Positions 31,047 to 40,897 of a stretch of 43,117 bases of DNA are shown one piece after another (the stretch's first letter is position 1; each line of letters opens with the position of its first letter). The notes beneath the pieces are model-generated. The model ran no database searches. It was not told where the DNA came from and was given only the letters and a program-made list of their open reading frames with translations. This DNA is from Candidatus Mediterraneibacter pullicola (GTDB lineage: Bacteria; Bacillota; Clostridia; Lachnospirales; Lachnospiraceae), in the NCBI GenBank assembly GCA_019117065.1, contig DXAK01000016.1:1-43117 (forward strand), read 5' to 3'. The position numbers and the translations under genes were made by a program.

Positions 31047-33266
31047 GTGTTTGCAGACATTATCATTGATATACAACATGAAAAACTGGATAAAATCTTC
31101 CAGTACCGTATCCCTGAGAGCCTTGAGGGAAAACTGGGGCCGGGGATGGAAGTGCTGGTGCCTTTCGGAAAGGGGAACCGGCAGACTAAGGGATATGTGA
31201 CTGGACTGTCAGAGACTTGCGATTATGATCTTTCGAAAGTGAAAGAAGTAGCCGGTATCTCGGAGAAGGGCGTGGAGATCGAGGCAAAGCTGATCGCTCT
31301 TGCCGCGTGGATGAAAGAGAATTACGGCGGAACCATGCTCCAGTCCTTAAAGACTGTGCTTCCTATCCGGCAAAAGGAGAACGCCAAGGTAAAAAAGCGT
31401 CTCCGCCTTCTCCTTGACAAGGAAACAGGAAAACGCCAGCTTCACTATTATCTAGAGAAGAACCAGAAGGCGCGCGCGCGCCTGATGGCGGCGCTTCTTG
31501 ACGATGCGGAACTGGAATATGAGCTTGTCACGAAGAAGCTGAATATCACCGCTTCGGTAATCCGGGCGTTGGAAGAGCAGGGGGTGCTTTGCGTAGAGAC
31601 AGAGCAGGTATACCGGAACCCGGTAAAGCAGACAGTCAAAGAGACATATAAGCTCTCTTATACGCAAGAGCAGGAGCAGATCATTAGAAGGTTTAAGAGA
31701 GACTATGAGGCGGGATTGAGAAAGACTTACCTGATACACGGCGTCACGGGAAGCGGCAAGACAGAGGTGTACATGGAGATGATCCGCACTGTGGTGGATA
31801 TGGGGAAGCAGGCGATCGTGCTTATCCCGGAGATCGCTCTTACCTACCAGACGGTGATGCGTTTCTATAGACGGTTCGGAGACCGGGTGTCCATCATGAA
31901 CTCGCGGCTGTCCGCGGGGGAGAGATATGACCAGATGATGCGGGCGAAAGATGGAGAGGTGGATGTGATGATCGGGCCGCGTTCTGCTCTTTTTACCCCG
32001 TTTCCTGATCTGGGGCTTATTGTCATCGACGAGGAGCATGAGTCTACCTATAAAAGCGAACAGACGCCCCGGTACCATGCACGGGAAACTGCAGTGCGAA
32101 GGGCGCAGGCAGAAGGCGCGGGAGTAGTACTTGGGAGCGCTACTCCGTCTATGGAAGCTATGTACCGTGCGAAAAAAGGAGAGTATGTCCTCTGCCAGAT
32201 GAAGAACAGGTCAAGGATGCAGCAGCTCGCGGACGTATATACTGTGGATCTGCGGGAAGAATTAAAAAGCGGGAACCGTTCCATCCTGAGTAGAAAACTT
32301 ACGGAACTGATGCGGGACCGTTTGGATAAGCAGGAACAGATCATGCTCTTTTTAAATCGTAGAGGTTACTCGGGATTTCTTTCATGCAGGGAATGCGGGC
32401 ATGTGATAAAATGCCCGCACTGCAATGTGTCTCTTGCTGTCCACCGGGACGGAAAGATGCGGTGTCATTATTGTGGGTACACGCAGCCGAGAGTAAAAAA
32501 GTGTCCGGAGTGCGGTTCGTCCCATATTGGAGAGTTCCGGGCAGGAACACAGCAGGTCGAGGATATTGTCAGAGATACATTTCCCAGCGCGAGAGTGCTG
32601 CGCATGGACATGGACACGACCCGGCAGAAGGATGCTCACGAGAAAATCCTTTCTGCTTTTGCCAATGAAGAGGCGGATATCCTTGTAGGGACGCAGATGA
32701 TCGTAAAAGGACACGATTTTCCCAATGTCACTCTCGTGGGAGTGCTGGCGGCGGATATGTCCCTCTATACAGATGATTACCGCTCGGGAGAGAGGACTTT
32801 TCAGCTCCTGACACAGGCGGCAGGGCGCGCGGGAAGAGGAGGGCAAAAAGGAGAAGCAGTCATCCAGACGTACAGCCCGGAGCATTATGCGGTCGTAGCT
32901 GCGGCGGCTCAGGACTATGAAGCATTCTATGAAGAGGAGATGCGCTACAGAGAACTAATGGGATACCCTCCCGCGGAAAATCTTCTGGCGCTGTTTGTAT
33001 CCTGTGAGAATGAAAACATGCTGGAAAAGGGATGTCATTACCTGAAGGAGTACATTCTCCGAGTAAAAGGAAAGCGCAGGGCAGATGTGATAGGACCGGC
33101 AAGCCCAGGGATTGACAAGATCAAGGATGTATACCGCCGGGTGATCTATGTTAAATCGGCGGATTATGATTCTCTCATCGTGATAAAAGACAGAGTGGAA
33201 CAATATATTGAGATAAATTCAGGATTTGATAAGATGCGGATACAGTTTGACTTTAACCCGCTGTAA
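31047..33266 (+). CDS. priA: Primosomal protein N' (replication restart helicase PriA)
   Basis: A 739-residue superfamily-2 helicase that reloads the replisome at stalled forks. Order: N-terminal 3'-DNA-binding domain (starting [19 protein letters not shown]), winged helix, helicase with Walker [11 protein letters not shown] and the DEEH box, a zinc module with CxxC pairs (CRECGH, CPHCN, CHYCGY, CPECGS), then helicase motifs with [11 protein letters not shown] and QAAGRAGRG. It starts with GTG 31047, supported by the position of the conserved first strand. Length and architecture are normal. The def gene follows after 10 bp. Confidence 0.96.
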   Translation: MFADIIIDIQHEKLDKIFQYRIPESLEGKLGPGMEVLVPFGKGNRQTKGYVTGLSETCDYDLSKVKEVAGISEKGVEIEAKLIALAAWMKENYGGTMLQSLKTVLPIRQKENAKVKKRLRLLLDKETGKRQLHYYLEKNQKARARLMAALLDDAELEYELVTKKLNITASVIRALEEQGVLCVETEQVYRNPVKQTVKETYKLSYTQEQEQIIRRFKRDYEAGLRKTYLIHGVTGSGKTEVYMEMIRTVVDMGKQAIVLIPEIALTYQTVMRFYRRFGDRVSIMNSRLSAGERYDQMMRAKDGEVDVMIGPRSALFTPFPDLGLIVIDEEHESTYKSEQTPRYHARETAVRRAQAEGAGVVLGSATPSMEAMYRAKKGEYVLCQMKNRSRMQQLADVYTVDLREELKSGNRSILSRKLTELMRDRLDKQEQIMLFLNRRGYSGFLSCRECGHVIKCPHCNVSLAVHRDGKMRCHYCGYTQPRVKKCPECGSSHIGEFRAGTQQVEDIVRDTFPSARVLRMDMDTTRQKDAHEKILSAFANEEADILVGTQMIVKGHDFPNVTLVGVLAADMSLYTDDYRSGERTFQLLTQAAGRAGRGGQKGEAVIQTYSPEHYAVVAAAAQDYEAFYEEEMRYRELMGYPPAENLLALFVSCENENMLEKGCHYLKEYILRVKGKRRADVIGPASPGIDKIKDVYRRVIYVKSADYDSLIVIKDRVEQYIEINSGFDKMRIQFDFNPL

Positions 33267-33276
33267 GGAGGAAACT

Positions 33277-33777
33277 ATGGGAATCAGAGAAGTAAGAGAG
33301 ATTGGAGACGAAATACTGACGAAACAGTGCAAAGATGTGCCGAAAATGACTTTTCGGACAAAGATCCTTATCGAGGATATGCTGGATACGATGTATGAAA
33401 AAAATGGTGTGGGACTGGCCGCTCCGCAGGTGGGTGTGTTGAAAAAGATCGTTGTTATCGATGTGGGAGAAGGCCCCATCGTGCTCATCAACCCGGAAAT
33501 CATCGAGGCATCCGGGGAGCAGACAGGTGAGGAAGGATGCTTAAGCGTTCCGGGGAAATGGGGGATCGTCACCCGTCCGGAGCGCGTGAAGATACGGGCG
33601 CTGAATCAGGATATGGAGCCTTTCGAAATGGAAGGCGAGGGTCTTTTGGCGAGGGCGTTCTGCCATGAGATCGATCACCTTTTTGGGGAACTGTATGTGG
33701 ATAAGACGGAAGACGGACTCCACGATACCGCTTATGAAGCATATGAGGAAAAGGACGGAGAAGAAACGGAGGAATAA
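33277..33777 (+). CDS. def: Peptide deformylase
   Basis: A 166-residue metalloenzyme that removes the formyl group from nascent proteins. All three motifs are intact: [18 protein letters not shown] with the metal cysteine, and HEIDHLFG with the metal histidines and catalytic glutamate. AAGGAGG stands six bases before ATG 33277. It is next to fmt, whose product adds the formyl group. The acidic tail ending in [10 protein letters not shown] is variable in the family. Confidence 0.96.
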   Translation: MGIREVREIGDEILTKQCKDVPKMTFRTKILIEDMLDTMYEKNGVGLAAPQVGVLKKIVVIDVGEGPIVLINPEIIEASGEQTGEEGCLSVPGKWGIVTRPERVKIRALNQDMEPFEMEGEGLLARAFCHEIDHLFGELYVDKTEDGLHDTAYEAYEEKDGEETEE

Positions 33778-33781
33778 AGCG

Positions 33782-34759
33782 ATGCGTGTAATATTTATGG
33801 GAACACCGGATTTCTCTGTGGGAACGTTAGAAGCGCTGATCGGGGCAGGGCACGATGTATGCCTTGCAGTGACCCAGCCGGATAAGCCAAAAGGAAGAGG
33901 GAAGGAGATGCAGTTTCCTCCGGTGAAGGAGACGGCCCTCAAGTATGGTATCCCGGTTTATCAGCCGCGGAAAATCCGTAATCCTGAGTGTATAGAAGAA
34001 CTGAGAAAATATAATGCGGACGTGATGGTAGTGATTGCTTTCGGGCAGATTCTTCCGAAGAAGATCCTTGAGATGACGCCCTACGGCTGTATCAATGTTC
34101 ATGCGTCTCTGCTTCCGAAATACCGCGGGGCAGCTCCGATCCAGTGGTCCATCATCGAGGGGGAGGCAGTCACGGGCGTGACCACGATGCAGATGGATGA
34201 GGGACTGGATACGGGGGATATGATCATGAAAGCGGAAGTGCCGGTCTCTGAGGACGAAACAGGAGAGACACTCCACGACAAGCTTGCAGCAGCGGGAGCC
34301 AAACTGTGTGTGGAGACGCTGGAGGCTCTGGAGAAGAAGACGGCAGTATTTGAAAAGCAGGGAGAGAGCCCGACGGCTTATGCAAAAATGCTCACTAAAG
34401 AGATGGGAAATATCGATTGGGCGCAGCCGGCGGTACGGATCGAACGGCTGATTAGAGGATTGAACTCATGGCCCAGCGCATACACACACTGGAATGGGAA
34501 AGTGATGAAGATCTGGCGGGCGAAAGCGGATACACAGACTGTAGAGGACATGCAGATGGGAGACGACGGCAGGTCTGGCGCCAGAGGGACGATTCCGGGA
34601 ACAGTAACCTCTGTGGGAAAAGAAGAGTTCACCGTACAGACAGGGGATGGTGGGCTCCGTGTATATGAAGTGCAGATTCCGGGGAAAAAGAGAATGGAGA
34701 CAGGCGCTTTCCTGAGGGGGTACACGATGGAGACGGGAACAATTCTCACAAGAGAGTGA
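33782..34759 (+). CDS. fmt: Methionyl-tRNA formyltransferase
   Basis: A 325-residue enzyme that formylates initiator Met-tRNA with 10-formyl-THF. The N-terminal Rossmann domain begins MRVIFMGTPDFSVGTLEAL; the catalytic Asn-His-Asp set is in INVHASLLPKYRGAAPIQW and DEGLDTGDM. The C-terminal OB-like domain starts near INSWPSAYTHWNG-type sequence. GGAGG in the end of def serves as ribosome site. Coupled to def, as in most bacteria. Confidence 0.95.
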   Translation: MRVIFMGTPDFSVGTLEALIGAGHDVCLAVTQPDKPKGRGKEMQFPPVKETALKYGIPVYQPRKIRNPECIEELRKYNADVMVVIAFGQILPKKILEMTPYGCINVHASLLPKYRGAAPIQWSIIEGEAVTGVTTMQMDEGLDTGDMIMKAEVPVSEDETGETLHDKLAAAGAKLCVETLEALEKKTAVFEKQGESPTAYAKMLTKEMGNIDWAQPAVRIERLIRGLNSWPSAYTHWNGKVMKIWRAKADTQTVEDMQMGDDGRSGARGTIPGTVTSVGKEEFTVQTGDGGLRVYEVQIPGKKRMETGAFLRGYTMETGTILTRE

Positions 34760-34794
34760 TGTGCCGGTTTCTGTGAGATCAGGAGGTTGATATC

Positions 34795-35499
34795 ATGCTT
34801 TACTATTATTATGATTGGACTTATATTCTTGTGCTGGTGGGGGCACTTATCTGCATGGCCGCTTCTGCCAGAGTAAACCGCACATTTTCCAGATATTCTA
34901 CTGTACGCAGCCGTTTGGGGCTGACGGGCAAAGAAGCGGCAGAGCAGATCCTTCATAGAAACGGGATTTACGATGTGCAGGTAATCCATATCCCCGGGAA
35001 TCTTACGGACCATTACAATCCTTCGAAAAAGACGCTGGGACTTTCCGATACGGTGTATAATTCTGCGTCCGTGGCAGCTATTGGCGTGGCGGCCCACGAG
35101 TGCGGGCACGCGGTGCAGCACGCCACAAAGTATGCGCCTCTTTCTATCAGAGGGGCCCTTGTCCCCGTGGCGAATTTCGGTTCCGCGATGGCATGGCCTC
35201 TGATCATCATCGGCCTGCTCCTAAACGGACAGACCTCGGCATTGTTTCTCAATCTCGGGATTCTCTTGTTTACGGCGGCAGTGCTGTTTCAGATTGTTAC
35301 TTTGCCGGTAGAGTTCAATGCGTCTGGGCGTGCAGTAAAAGTGCTGGAGACTTCCGGGATGCTTTGCCCGGAAGAGGTGGGGGCTGTGAAAAAAGTGCTG
35401 GGAGCGGCGGCTCTTACTTATGTCGCAAGCGCGGCAGCGATGATCCTGCAGCTTTTGCGTCTGATCATTATTGCGGGAGGAAGACGAAGGAATGACTAA
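34795..35499 (+). CDS. YugP-type zinc metallopeptidase
   Basis: A 234-residue membrane protein of the Zn_peptidase_2 (YugP) family. It has an N-terminal helix, the zinc motif His101-Glu102-Cys-Gly-His105 (AAHECGHAVQH), and further helices including a segment LPVEFNASGRA that supplies the third zinc ligand. The usual family phrase SRLGLTGKEAAEQIL is present near residue 40. Substrates are not known. It sits between fmt and rsmB, a placement seen in Clostridia, and overlaps rsmB by 8 bp. Confidence 0.9.
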   Translation: MLYYYYDWTYILVLVGALICMAASARVNRTFSRYSTVRSRLGLTGKEAAEQILHRNGIYDVQVIHIPGNLTDHYNPSKKTLGLSDTVYNSASVAAIGVAAHECGHAVQHATKYAPLSIRGALVPVANFGSAMAWPLIIIGLLLNGQTSALFLNLGILLFTAAVLFQIVTLPVEFNASGRAVKVLETSGMLCPEEVGAVKKVLGAAALTYVASAAAMILQLLRLIIIAGGRRRND

Positions 35500-36877
35500 G
35501 ACGGTAAATGAGCGGGAGATTGTGCTGGCGGTTCTGATGGAAGTGACAGAGAACGGGCAGTTTTGCCACATCGTGCTCAGAGACGTACTTTCTAAATACC
35601 AATATCTTGAAAAACGGGAGCGGGCGTTTATCACCCGCGTGACGGAGGGGACGCTGGAGCATCTAATCGAGATCGATTATATATTGGATCAGTTTTCCAA
35701 AGTCAAAGTAAAAAAGATGAAGCCGGTAATCCGAAACTTGCTGCGCAGCGCCATATATCAGTTAAAATATATGGACAGCATTCCTGACCGCGCCGTATGC
35801 AGTGAATCGGTGAAACTGGCGGTGCGCAAGGGATTCTCAGGGCTTAAGGGATATGTCAACGGGGTGCTAAGAAGCGTTGCAAGAGGCGTTGAGGACGTAC
35901 AGTATCCGAAGGGGGAAGTGCAGGCTTTATCCGTAAGATATTCCTGTCCAGAGTGGATCATCCGTCTGTGGCAGCAGTCCTACGGCACAGATGTGATCAG
36001 GAAAATGCTTGAGGACTTCCAGACAGAGAAGACCACCACGGTACGTTGCTGCTTAAACCGCACGACACCGGAAGAATTAGCCGCGCGTCTTAGGAAAGAG
36101 GGCTTGACAGTAGAAACTCATCCATATTTGCCCTATGCGCTTAACATATCGGGGTATGATCACATGGAGAGTCTTGAGAGTTTCCGGCAAGGCCTGTTCA
36201 TGGTTCAGGATATCAGCTCCATGCTGGCAGGAGAGCTGGCGGCTCCAAAAGCTGGGGACCAAATTATTGACGTATGCGCCGCACCGGGCGGGAAGGCGCT
36301 TCACGCGGCGGAGAAACTGTGGCTGGCAGAGCACGCTTCAACAGCCAAGGAGCAGGCATCTTCCGGGCACGTGGAAGCTCGTGATCTGACAGAGTACAAA
36401 GTGGAGATGATAGAGGAGAATATTGAACGCTCCGGGCTTACTAATATTTCAGCTGTGTGCAGGGATGCCTTGGCGCCAGATGAAGAATCACGGGAGGCGG
36501 CGGATGTTGTGATTGCGGATCTGCCCTGTTCCGGGCTGGGGGTGCTGGGTAGAAAGGCGGATTTAAAATATAACGCCTCCCCTGAAGGTATAGAAAGTCT
36601 TGTGAAGCTTCAGAGGCAGATCCTTTCCTGTGCGAAGGATATGGTGAAGCCAGGTGGCACGCTCATATATAGCACATGTACGGTGAATCCAGCAGAGAAC
36701 ATAGAAAACGTACATTGGTTTCTAAAAGAAAACCCGCAGTTTGAACTGACCGATATCTCGGGAGCACTCTGCTCGGAGCTAAAGGAAGGCGTGACAGAAA
36801 AAGGATGTATCCAGCTCCTTCCGGGCGTACATAAGAGTGACGGATTTTTCATTGCCCGGCTTGTGAAAAGAACATAA
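35492..36877 (+). CDS. rsmB: 16S rRNA (cytosine-967-C5)-methyltransferase RsmB
   Basis: A 461-residue SAM-dependent methyltransferase. The N-terminal NusB-like domain (about 1-135) is followed by the catalytic domain with VCAAPGGKALHAAEKL, the PCSG motif in ADLPCSGLGVLGRKAD and the second cysteine in YSTCTVNPAENIENV. After the first motif there is an insert of about a dozen residues (around EHASTAKEQASSGH) compared with what I expect for the family. The start ATG 35492 lies inside the end of the protease gene, after GGAGG and GAAGG. Confidence 0.94.
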   Translation: MTKTVNEREIVLAVLMEVTENGQFCHIVLRDVLSKYQYLEKRERAFITRVTEGTLEHLIEIDYILDQFSKVKVKKMKPVIRNLLRSAIYQLKYMDSIPDRAVCSESVKLAVRKGFSGLKGYVNGVLRSVARGVEDVQYPKGEVQALSVRYSCPEWIIRLWQQSYGTDVIRKMLEDFQTEKTTTVRCCLNRTTPEELAARLRKEGLTVETHPYLPYALNISGYDHMESLESFRQGLFMVQDISSMLAGELAAPKAGDQIIDVCAAPGGKALHAAEKLWLAEHASTAKEQASSGHVEARDLTEYKVEMIEENIERSGLTNISAVCRDALAPDEESREAADVVIADLPCSGLGVLGRKADLKYNASPEGIESLVKLQRQILSCAKDMVKPGGTLIYSTCTVNPAENIENVHWFLKENPQFELTDISGALCSELKEGVTEKGCIQLLPGVHKSDGFFIARLVKRT

Positions 36878-36985
36878 CGCGGGGATAATTACTGAATCGG
36901 TTTGGCTTAAAGTATATCAGCCCGGCGGATCGGCGCTGGGATCAGCACAAAGATATATACAGGAAAGATAAGGGATAGGCAGGGA

Positions 36986-38038
36986 ATGAAGAAAGATATC
37001 CGGGCATATGAATATGATGAATTGAAAAAAGAGGTACAATCTCTTGGTGAGAAACCATTTCGGGCAGGGCAGATCTATGATTGGCTTCACGTGAAATTGG
37101 CAGACGATTTTGACGAGATGTCCAATCTCTCCAAGGCTTTGAGGGAACGGCTGGCGCAGGAGTATGAGATTCTTCCTGTGTGCATGGCAGAGAGGCAGGA
37201 GTCGAAACTGGACGGTACGAATAAGTTCTTGTTCCGCCTGTACGACGGTAACATGGTGGAGAGTGTACTCATGCGTTATAAACATGGTAATTCCGTGTGC
37301 ATTTCCTCACAGGCAGGATGCAGGATGGGGTGTGTGTTCTGCGCGTCCACCATCGGCGGGTTAAAGAGAAACCTCTCTGCGTCCGAGATGCTGGGGCAGA
37401 TCTATCAGATACAGAAGATCACGGGGCAGAGGGTATCTAACGTAGTTATTATGGGAACGGGAGAACCTCTCGATAACTATGAGAATTTTATAAAATTCAT
37501 TCGCATTTTGACGGACGGGCACGGGCTGAATATCAGTCAGAGAAATGTAACGGTATCTACCTGCGGTATTGTGCCGAAGATGCTTGCGCTGGCGGACGAG
37601 GGCCTGCAGATTACGCTTGCTCTGTCGCTCCACGGATCAACGCAGGAAAAGCGCAGGAAGCTGATGCCTGTGGCGAATAAATTTGACTTGTCGGAAGTGC
37701 TTGCAGCCTGCGATACCTATTTTCAAAAGACGGGGCGCAGGGTGACTTTTGAATATAGTCTTGTTCATGGTGTAAACGATACAGAGGAGGACGCGCGGGA
37801 ACTGGCTGCGATCTTAAAGCCGCGTAATTGCCATCTAAACCTGATCCCGGTTAATCCGGTGAGGGAGAGGAATTTTGTCAGACCAAGCAGGAAAAATGCC
37901 CTGAATTTCAAAAATAACCTTGAAAAAAGCGGAATAAATGTTACTATAAGAAGGGAAATGGGCTCTGATATCGACGGGGCCTGCGGCCAGCTCAGACGCC
38001 GCTATTCAGAAGAAAGTCTGACGGCAAAGGAGATGTAA
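36986..38038 (+). CDS. rlmN: 23S rRNA (adenine-2503-C2)/tRNA-37 methyltransferase RlmN
   Basis: A 350-residue radical-SAM enzyme that methylates C2 of A2503 in 23S rRNA and A37 of some tRNAs. The iron-sulfur cysteines are in AGCRMGCVFCAS (Cx3CxxC), followed by MGTGEPLDNY; the catalytic cysteines sit near the C-terminus (SDIDGACGQLR) and in the central part. Length is normal. A 108-bp gap with no clear promoter separates it from rsmB. The ribosome site is weak (AGGGA). Confidence 0.95.
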   Translation: MKKDIRAYEYDELKKEVQSLGEKPFRAGQIYDWLHVKLADDFDEMSNLSKALRERLAQEYEILPVCMAERQESKLDGTNKFLFRLYDGNMVESVLMRYKHGNSVCISSQAGCRMGCVFCASTIGGLKRNLSASEMLGQIYQIQKITGQRVSNVVIMGTGEPLDNYENFIKFIRILTDGHGLNISQRNVTVSTCGIVPKMLALADEGLQITLALSLHGSTQEKRRKLMPVANKFDLSEVLAACDTYFQKTGRRVTFEYSLVHGVNDTEEDARELAAILKPRNCHLNLIPVNPVRERNFVRPSRKNALNFKNNLEKSGINVTIRREMGSDIDGACGQLRRRYSEESLTAKEM

Positions 38039-38049
38039 GGAGACGGAAT

Positions 38050-38793
38050 ATGAAGACATTTTCAATTACAGATGTGGGAATGGTACGGCAAGTGAATCAG
38101 GATTATGTCTATACGACAGACAGACCTCTTGGGATCCTTCACAATCTCTTTGTGGTAGCTGACGGCATGGGCGGACATCAGGCAGGCGATTACGCTTCAA
38201 AATATACGGTGGAAGTACTTAAAAGAGAACTGGATATGAGCGAAGGCGAGGATGTGGAAAAGTGCCTGATATCAGCAATCAAGACAGCCAATCAGGAGAT
38301 CATCAGGGAAGCTGCCCGCGATGAGCACCTGAAGGGCATGGGAACTACGGTGGTGGCAGCTACGATCATGAATCAGATGATGTATTTTGCCAATGTGGGA
38401 GACAGCCGCCTCTATCTGATCAATCAGGGAATCCAGCAGCTTACTAAGGATCATTCCCTTGTGGAAGAGATGGTAAGGCTGGGAGGTATTAAGCCGGAGG
38501 AAGCAAAACACCATCCAGATAAGAATATCATTACGAGGGCGATCGGCGCGAAAGCGGATGTGGACGTCGACTTTTACGAGCACCGTCTGAAACGGGGAGA
38601 CATCGTACTGATGTGTACAGACGGCCTGAGCAATATGGTGGAGGATGAAGAGCTTTTCCATATCGTGCAGGGAGGCAGGGATATTGTGGAAGCAGGGCAG
38701 GCTCTCGTAAATGCCGCAAAAGAAAACGGTGGTACGGATAATATAGGGATTGTCCTTATAGAACCGTTCGCAGACGAGGTGAGTGTATTATGA
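38050..38793 (+). CDS. stp: PP2C-type Ser/Thr protein phosphatase (PrpC/Stp)
   Basis: A 247-residue Mn/Mg-dependent phosphatase, the partner of the downstream kinase. PP2C motifs: DVGMVRQVNQDY, VVADGMGGHQAGDYAS, GMGTTVVAA, NVGDSRLYL, MCTDGLSNMV and NGGTDNIGIVLI. All metal aspartates are present. It overlaps prkC by 4 bp (ATGA), so the pair is translationally coupled. Confidence 0.95.
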   Translation: MKTFSITDVGMVRQVNQDYVYTTDRPLGILHNLFVVADGMGGHQAGDYASKYTVEVLKRELDMSEGEDVEKCLISAIKTANQEIIREAARDEHLKGMGTTVVAATIMNQMMYFANVGDSRLYLINQGIQQLTKDHSLVEEMVRLGGIKPEEAKHHPDKNIITRAIGAKADVDVDFYEHRLKRGDIVLMCTDGLSNMVEDEELFHIVQGGRDIVEAGQALVNAAKENGGTDNIGIVLIEPFADEVSVL

Positions 38794-40856
38794 TTAAAGA
38801 AGGAGTTGTATTAGGAAAACGCTATGAGATACTGGGCCGTGTCGGTTCTGGCGGGATGGCGGATGTTTATAAGGGCAAGGACCATAAGCTGAACCGGTAT
38901 GTGGCGATCAAAGTGCTGAAAAGTGATTACCGCACGGACGAGGTGTTCATCAAGAAGTTTTTGAGCGAGGCGCAGGCGGCAGCCGGTCTGATGCACCCTA
39001 ATGTGGTTAATGTCTATGACGTAGGGCAGGACAGGGGACTGTACTATATGGTCATGGAATTGGTGGAAGGAATCACGCTGAAGGATTATATTGAGAAGAA
39101 AGGGAAACTTTCGGCGAAGGAGACGATCAGCATCTCGATTCAGATGGTGACCGGGCTTCAGGCAGCTCATAACCAGCATATCATACACCGGGATATTAAA
39201 CCGCAGAATATCATTATATCAAAAGATGGAAAAGTAAAGGTTACGGACTTCGGCATTGCCCGTGCGACGACGTCCACCCAGACGATCAGTACAAGTGTCA
39301 TGGGCTCTGTTCACTATACCTCACCGGAACAGGCAAGGGGCGGGGTGGTTGACCAGAAAAGTGACATCTATTCCATTGGTATTACCATGTACGAGATGAT
39401 CACAGGACATGTTCCCTTTGACGGGGATTCCACCGTGACGGTAGCGCTCAAGCATCTTCAGGAGGAAATTGAGTCTCCGGCGGTGGAAGTGCCGGATATC
39501 CCATACAGTTTAGAATGTATTATCATGAAATGTACCCAGAAGAATCCGGGGCTGCGCTATCACGATTGCGCTTCCCTTATTCTGGATCTGAAGCGATCTC
39601 TCGTAGAGCCTGACGGAGAATTTGTTGTTCTTGGAGCTGCGTCAGGAGGAGATGCGGATCGTACAATGGTCATGTCCACGGAAGAACTGGAGCAGGTGCA
39701 GAGACGCTCTTACAGGCGCGACGATGATGACGAAGATGACGAAGATTATGACAATGACGACGAAGATGATGAGGATGACGATTACGACAGGAGGAGACGT
39801 TCTTCGGAGCGCAGAGGAAAGAAGAACAATGTAAATCCTGATACAAAGAGGATCATGCGCATCCTTATGATCGTTGCAGGTGTGGTCATCGCCCTGCTGG
39901 TGCTGTTCCTTGTGGCGAACGCGACGGGATTCTTTAGCGGACCGGGGCTGAGCGCGGGCACGGAGGAGACCGTAGAGGTGCCGGATGTGCGCGGTATGAC
40001 CTATGAGGAAGCGCAGGCGGAGTTAAAGAAACATGACCTCGGAATTAGGAGAGCAGACAAGGAAGAGCCTTCCAATGAGTATGCGAAAGGGGAGGTTAAG
40101 AGCCAAGATCCCGGCGCGGATGAGAAAGTGAAGAAAAACACGACTGTCACAGTTGTGATCAGCAGCGGTGAGGAAGCAAAGAAAGTCGCAGTGCCGGATG
40201 TGATCAACAGAAGCGAATCTGAGGCAGAGGATATACTTCAGGACACAGGGTTTAAAGTTACCCATGGAGAGGCACGGTACAGTGACAATGTGGCGTCGGG
40301 AAATGTCATTTCCACGGACCCAGAACCGGGAACTGAGGTAGATGAAGGCTCTAGCGTACAGATCATTGTGAGCCTTGGGAAAGAGAAGGTAAAGGTGCCG
40401 AATCTGCTTGATAAGAGCCAGTCGGACGCAGAGTCCGCCCTGTCGGCGCTTGGACTGTATGGAAGCGTCAGCGAGGAGTACAGCGATAAAGCGGCTGGAA
40501 CAGTTATATCCCAGAGCCCGGATGCGGGGAGAGAAGTGGATAAGGGAACGACCGTCAGCTATGTTGTGAGCCTTGGACCGAGGACGCAGCTTGTAACGAT
40601 CCCATCAGATGTGATCGGCGCGACAGAGAGCGCAGGAAAGAAACTGCTTCAAGAGGCGGGTCTTACAGCAGTATATGTTGAAGAAGAGTTCAGTAATTAT
40701 CCTGCCGGGACGATCAGCCGTGTAAGCCCGTCTGCTGGATCTAAAGTAGAAAAGGGAAGTCAGGTACAGTACTGGATCAGTATCGGTCCGGAGTCGACGG
40801 GCGGCGGTTCGGAGAACAATTCCGGCGGCAACGGTCAGGCGGAGACAGATGAATAA
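38790..40856 (+). CDS. prkC: PASTA-domain Ser/Thr protein kinase (PrkC/Stk)
   Basis: A 688-residue membrane kinase that senses muropeptides or lipid II and phosphorylates cell-wall and translation factors. The N-terminal Hanks kinase (1-about 270) has GSGGMADVY, VAIKVLK, HRDIKPQN and DFGIA. A juxtamembrane linker (about 305-345) is extraordinarily acidic, with long Asp/Glu runs from about residue 311, bordered by basic RRRSSERRGKK. A helix (about 356-375) is followed by four PASTA domains (starting near 394, 465, 535 and 601) and a Gly/Asn-rich tail. The acidic run is encoded by GAC/GAT/GAA repeats (39721-39790). Coupled to stp. Confidence 0.95.
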   Translation: MIKEGVVLGKRYEILGRVGSGGMADVYKGKDHKLNRYVAIKVLKSDYRTDEVFIKKFLSEAQAAAGLMHPNVVNVYDVGQDRGLYYMVMELVEGITLKDYIEKKGKLSAKETISISIQMVTGLQAAHNQHIIHRDIKPQNIIISKDGKVKVTDFGIARATTSTQTISTSVMGSVHYTSPEQARGGVVDQKSDIYSIGITMYEMITGHVPFDGDSTVTVALKHLQEEIESPAVEVPDIPYSLECIIMKCTQKNPGLRYHDCASLILDLKRSLVEPDGEFVVLGAASGGDADRTMVMSTEELEQVQRRSYRRDDDDEDDEDYDNDDEDDEDDDYDRRRRSSERRGKKNNVNPDTKRIMRILMIVAGVVIALLVLFLVANATGFFSGPGLSAGTEETVEVPDVRGMTYEEAQAELKKHDLGIRRADKEEPSNEYAKGEVKSQDPGADEKVKKNTTVTVVISSGEEAKKVAVPDVINRSESEAEDILQDTGFKVTHGEARYSDNVASGNVISTDPEPGTEVDEGSSVQIIVSLGKEKVKVPNLLDKSQSDAESALSALGLYGSVSEEYSDKAAGTVISQSPDAGREVDKGTTVSYVVSLGPRTQLVTIPSDVIGATESAGKKLLQEAGLTAVYVEEEFSNYPAGTISRVSPSAGSKVEKGSQVQYWISIGPESTGGGSENNSGGNGQAETDE

Positions 40857-40897
40857 CTGTTTGGTTTTCGGACACAGAGCAGAATGAGTAAAAATGT

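Noticed and set aside
39721-39790. GAC/GAT/GAA near-repeat as a repeat array
   Set aside because: It is in frame within prkC and codes for the acidic linker; there are no regular spacers as in CRISPR.
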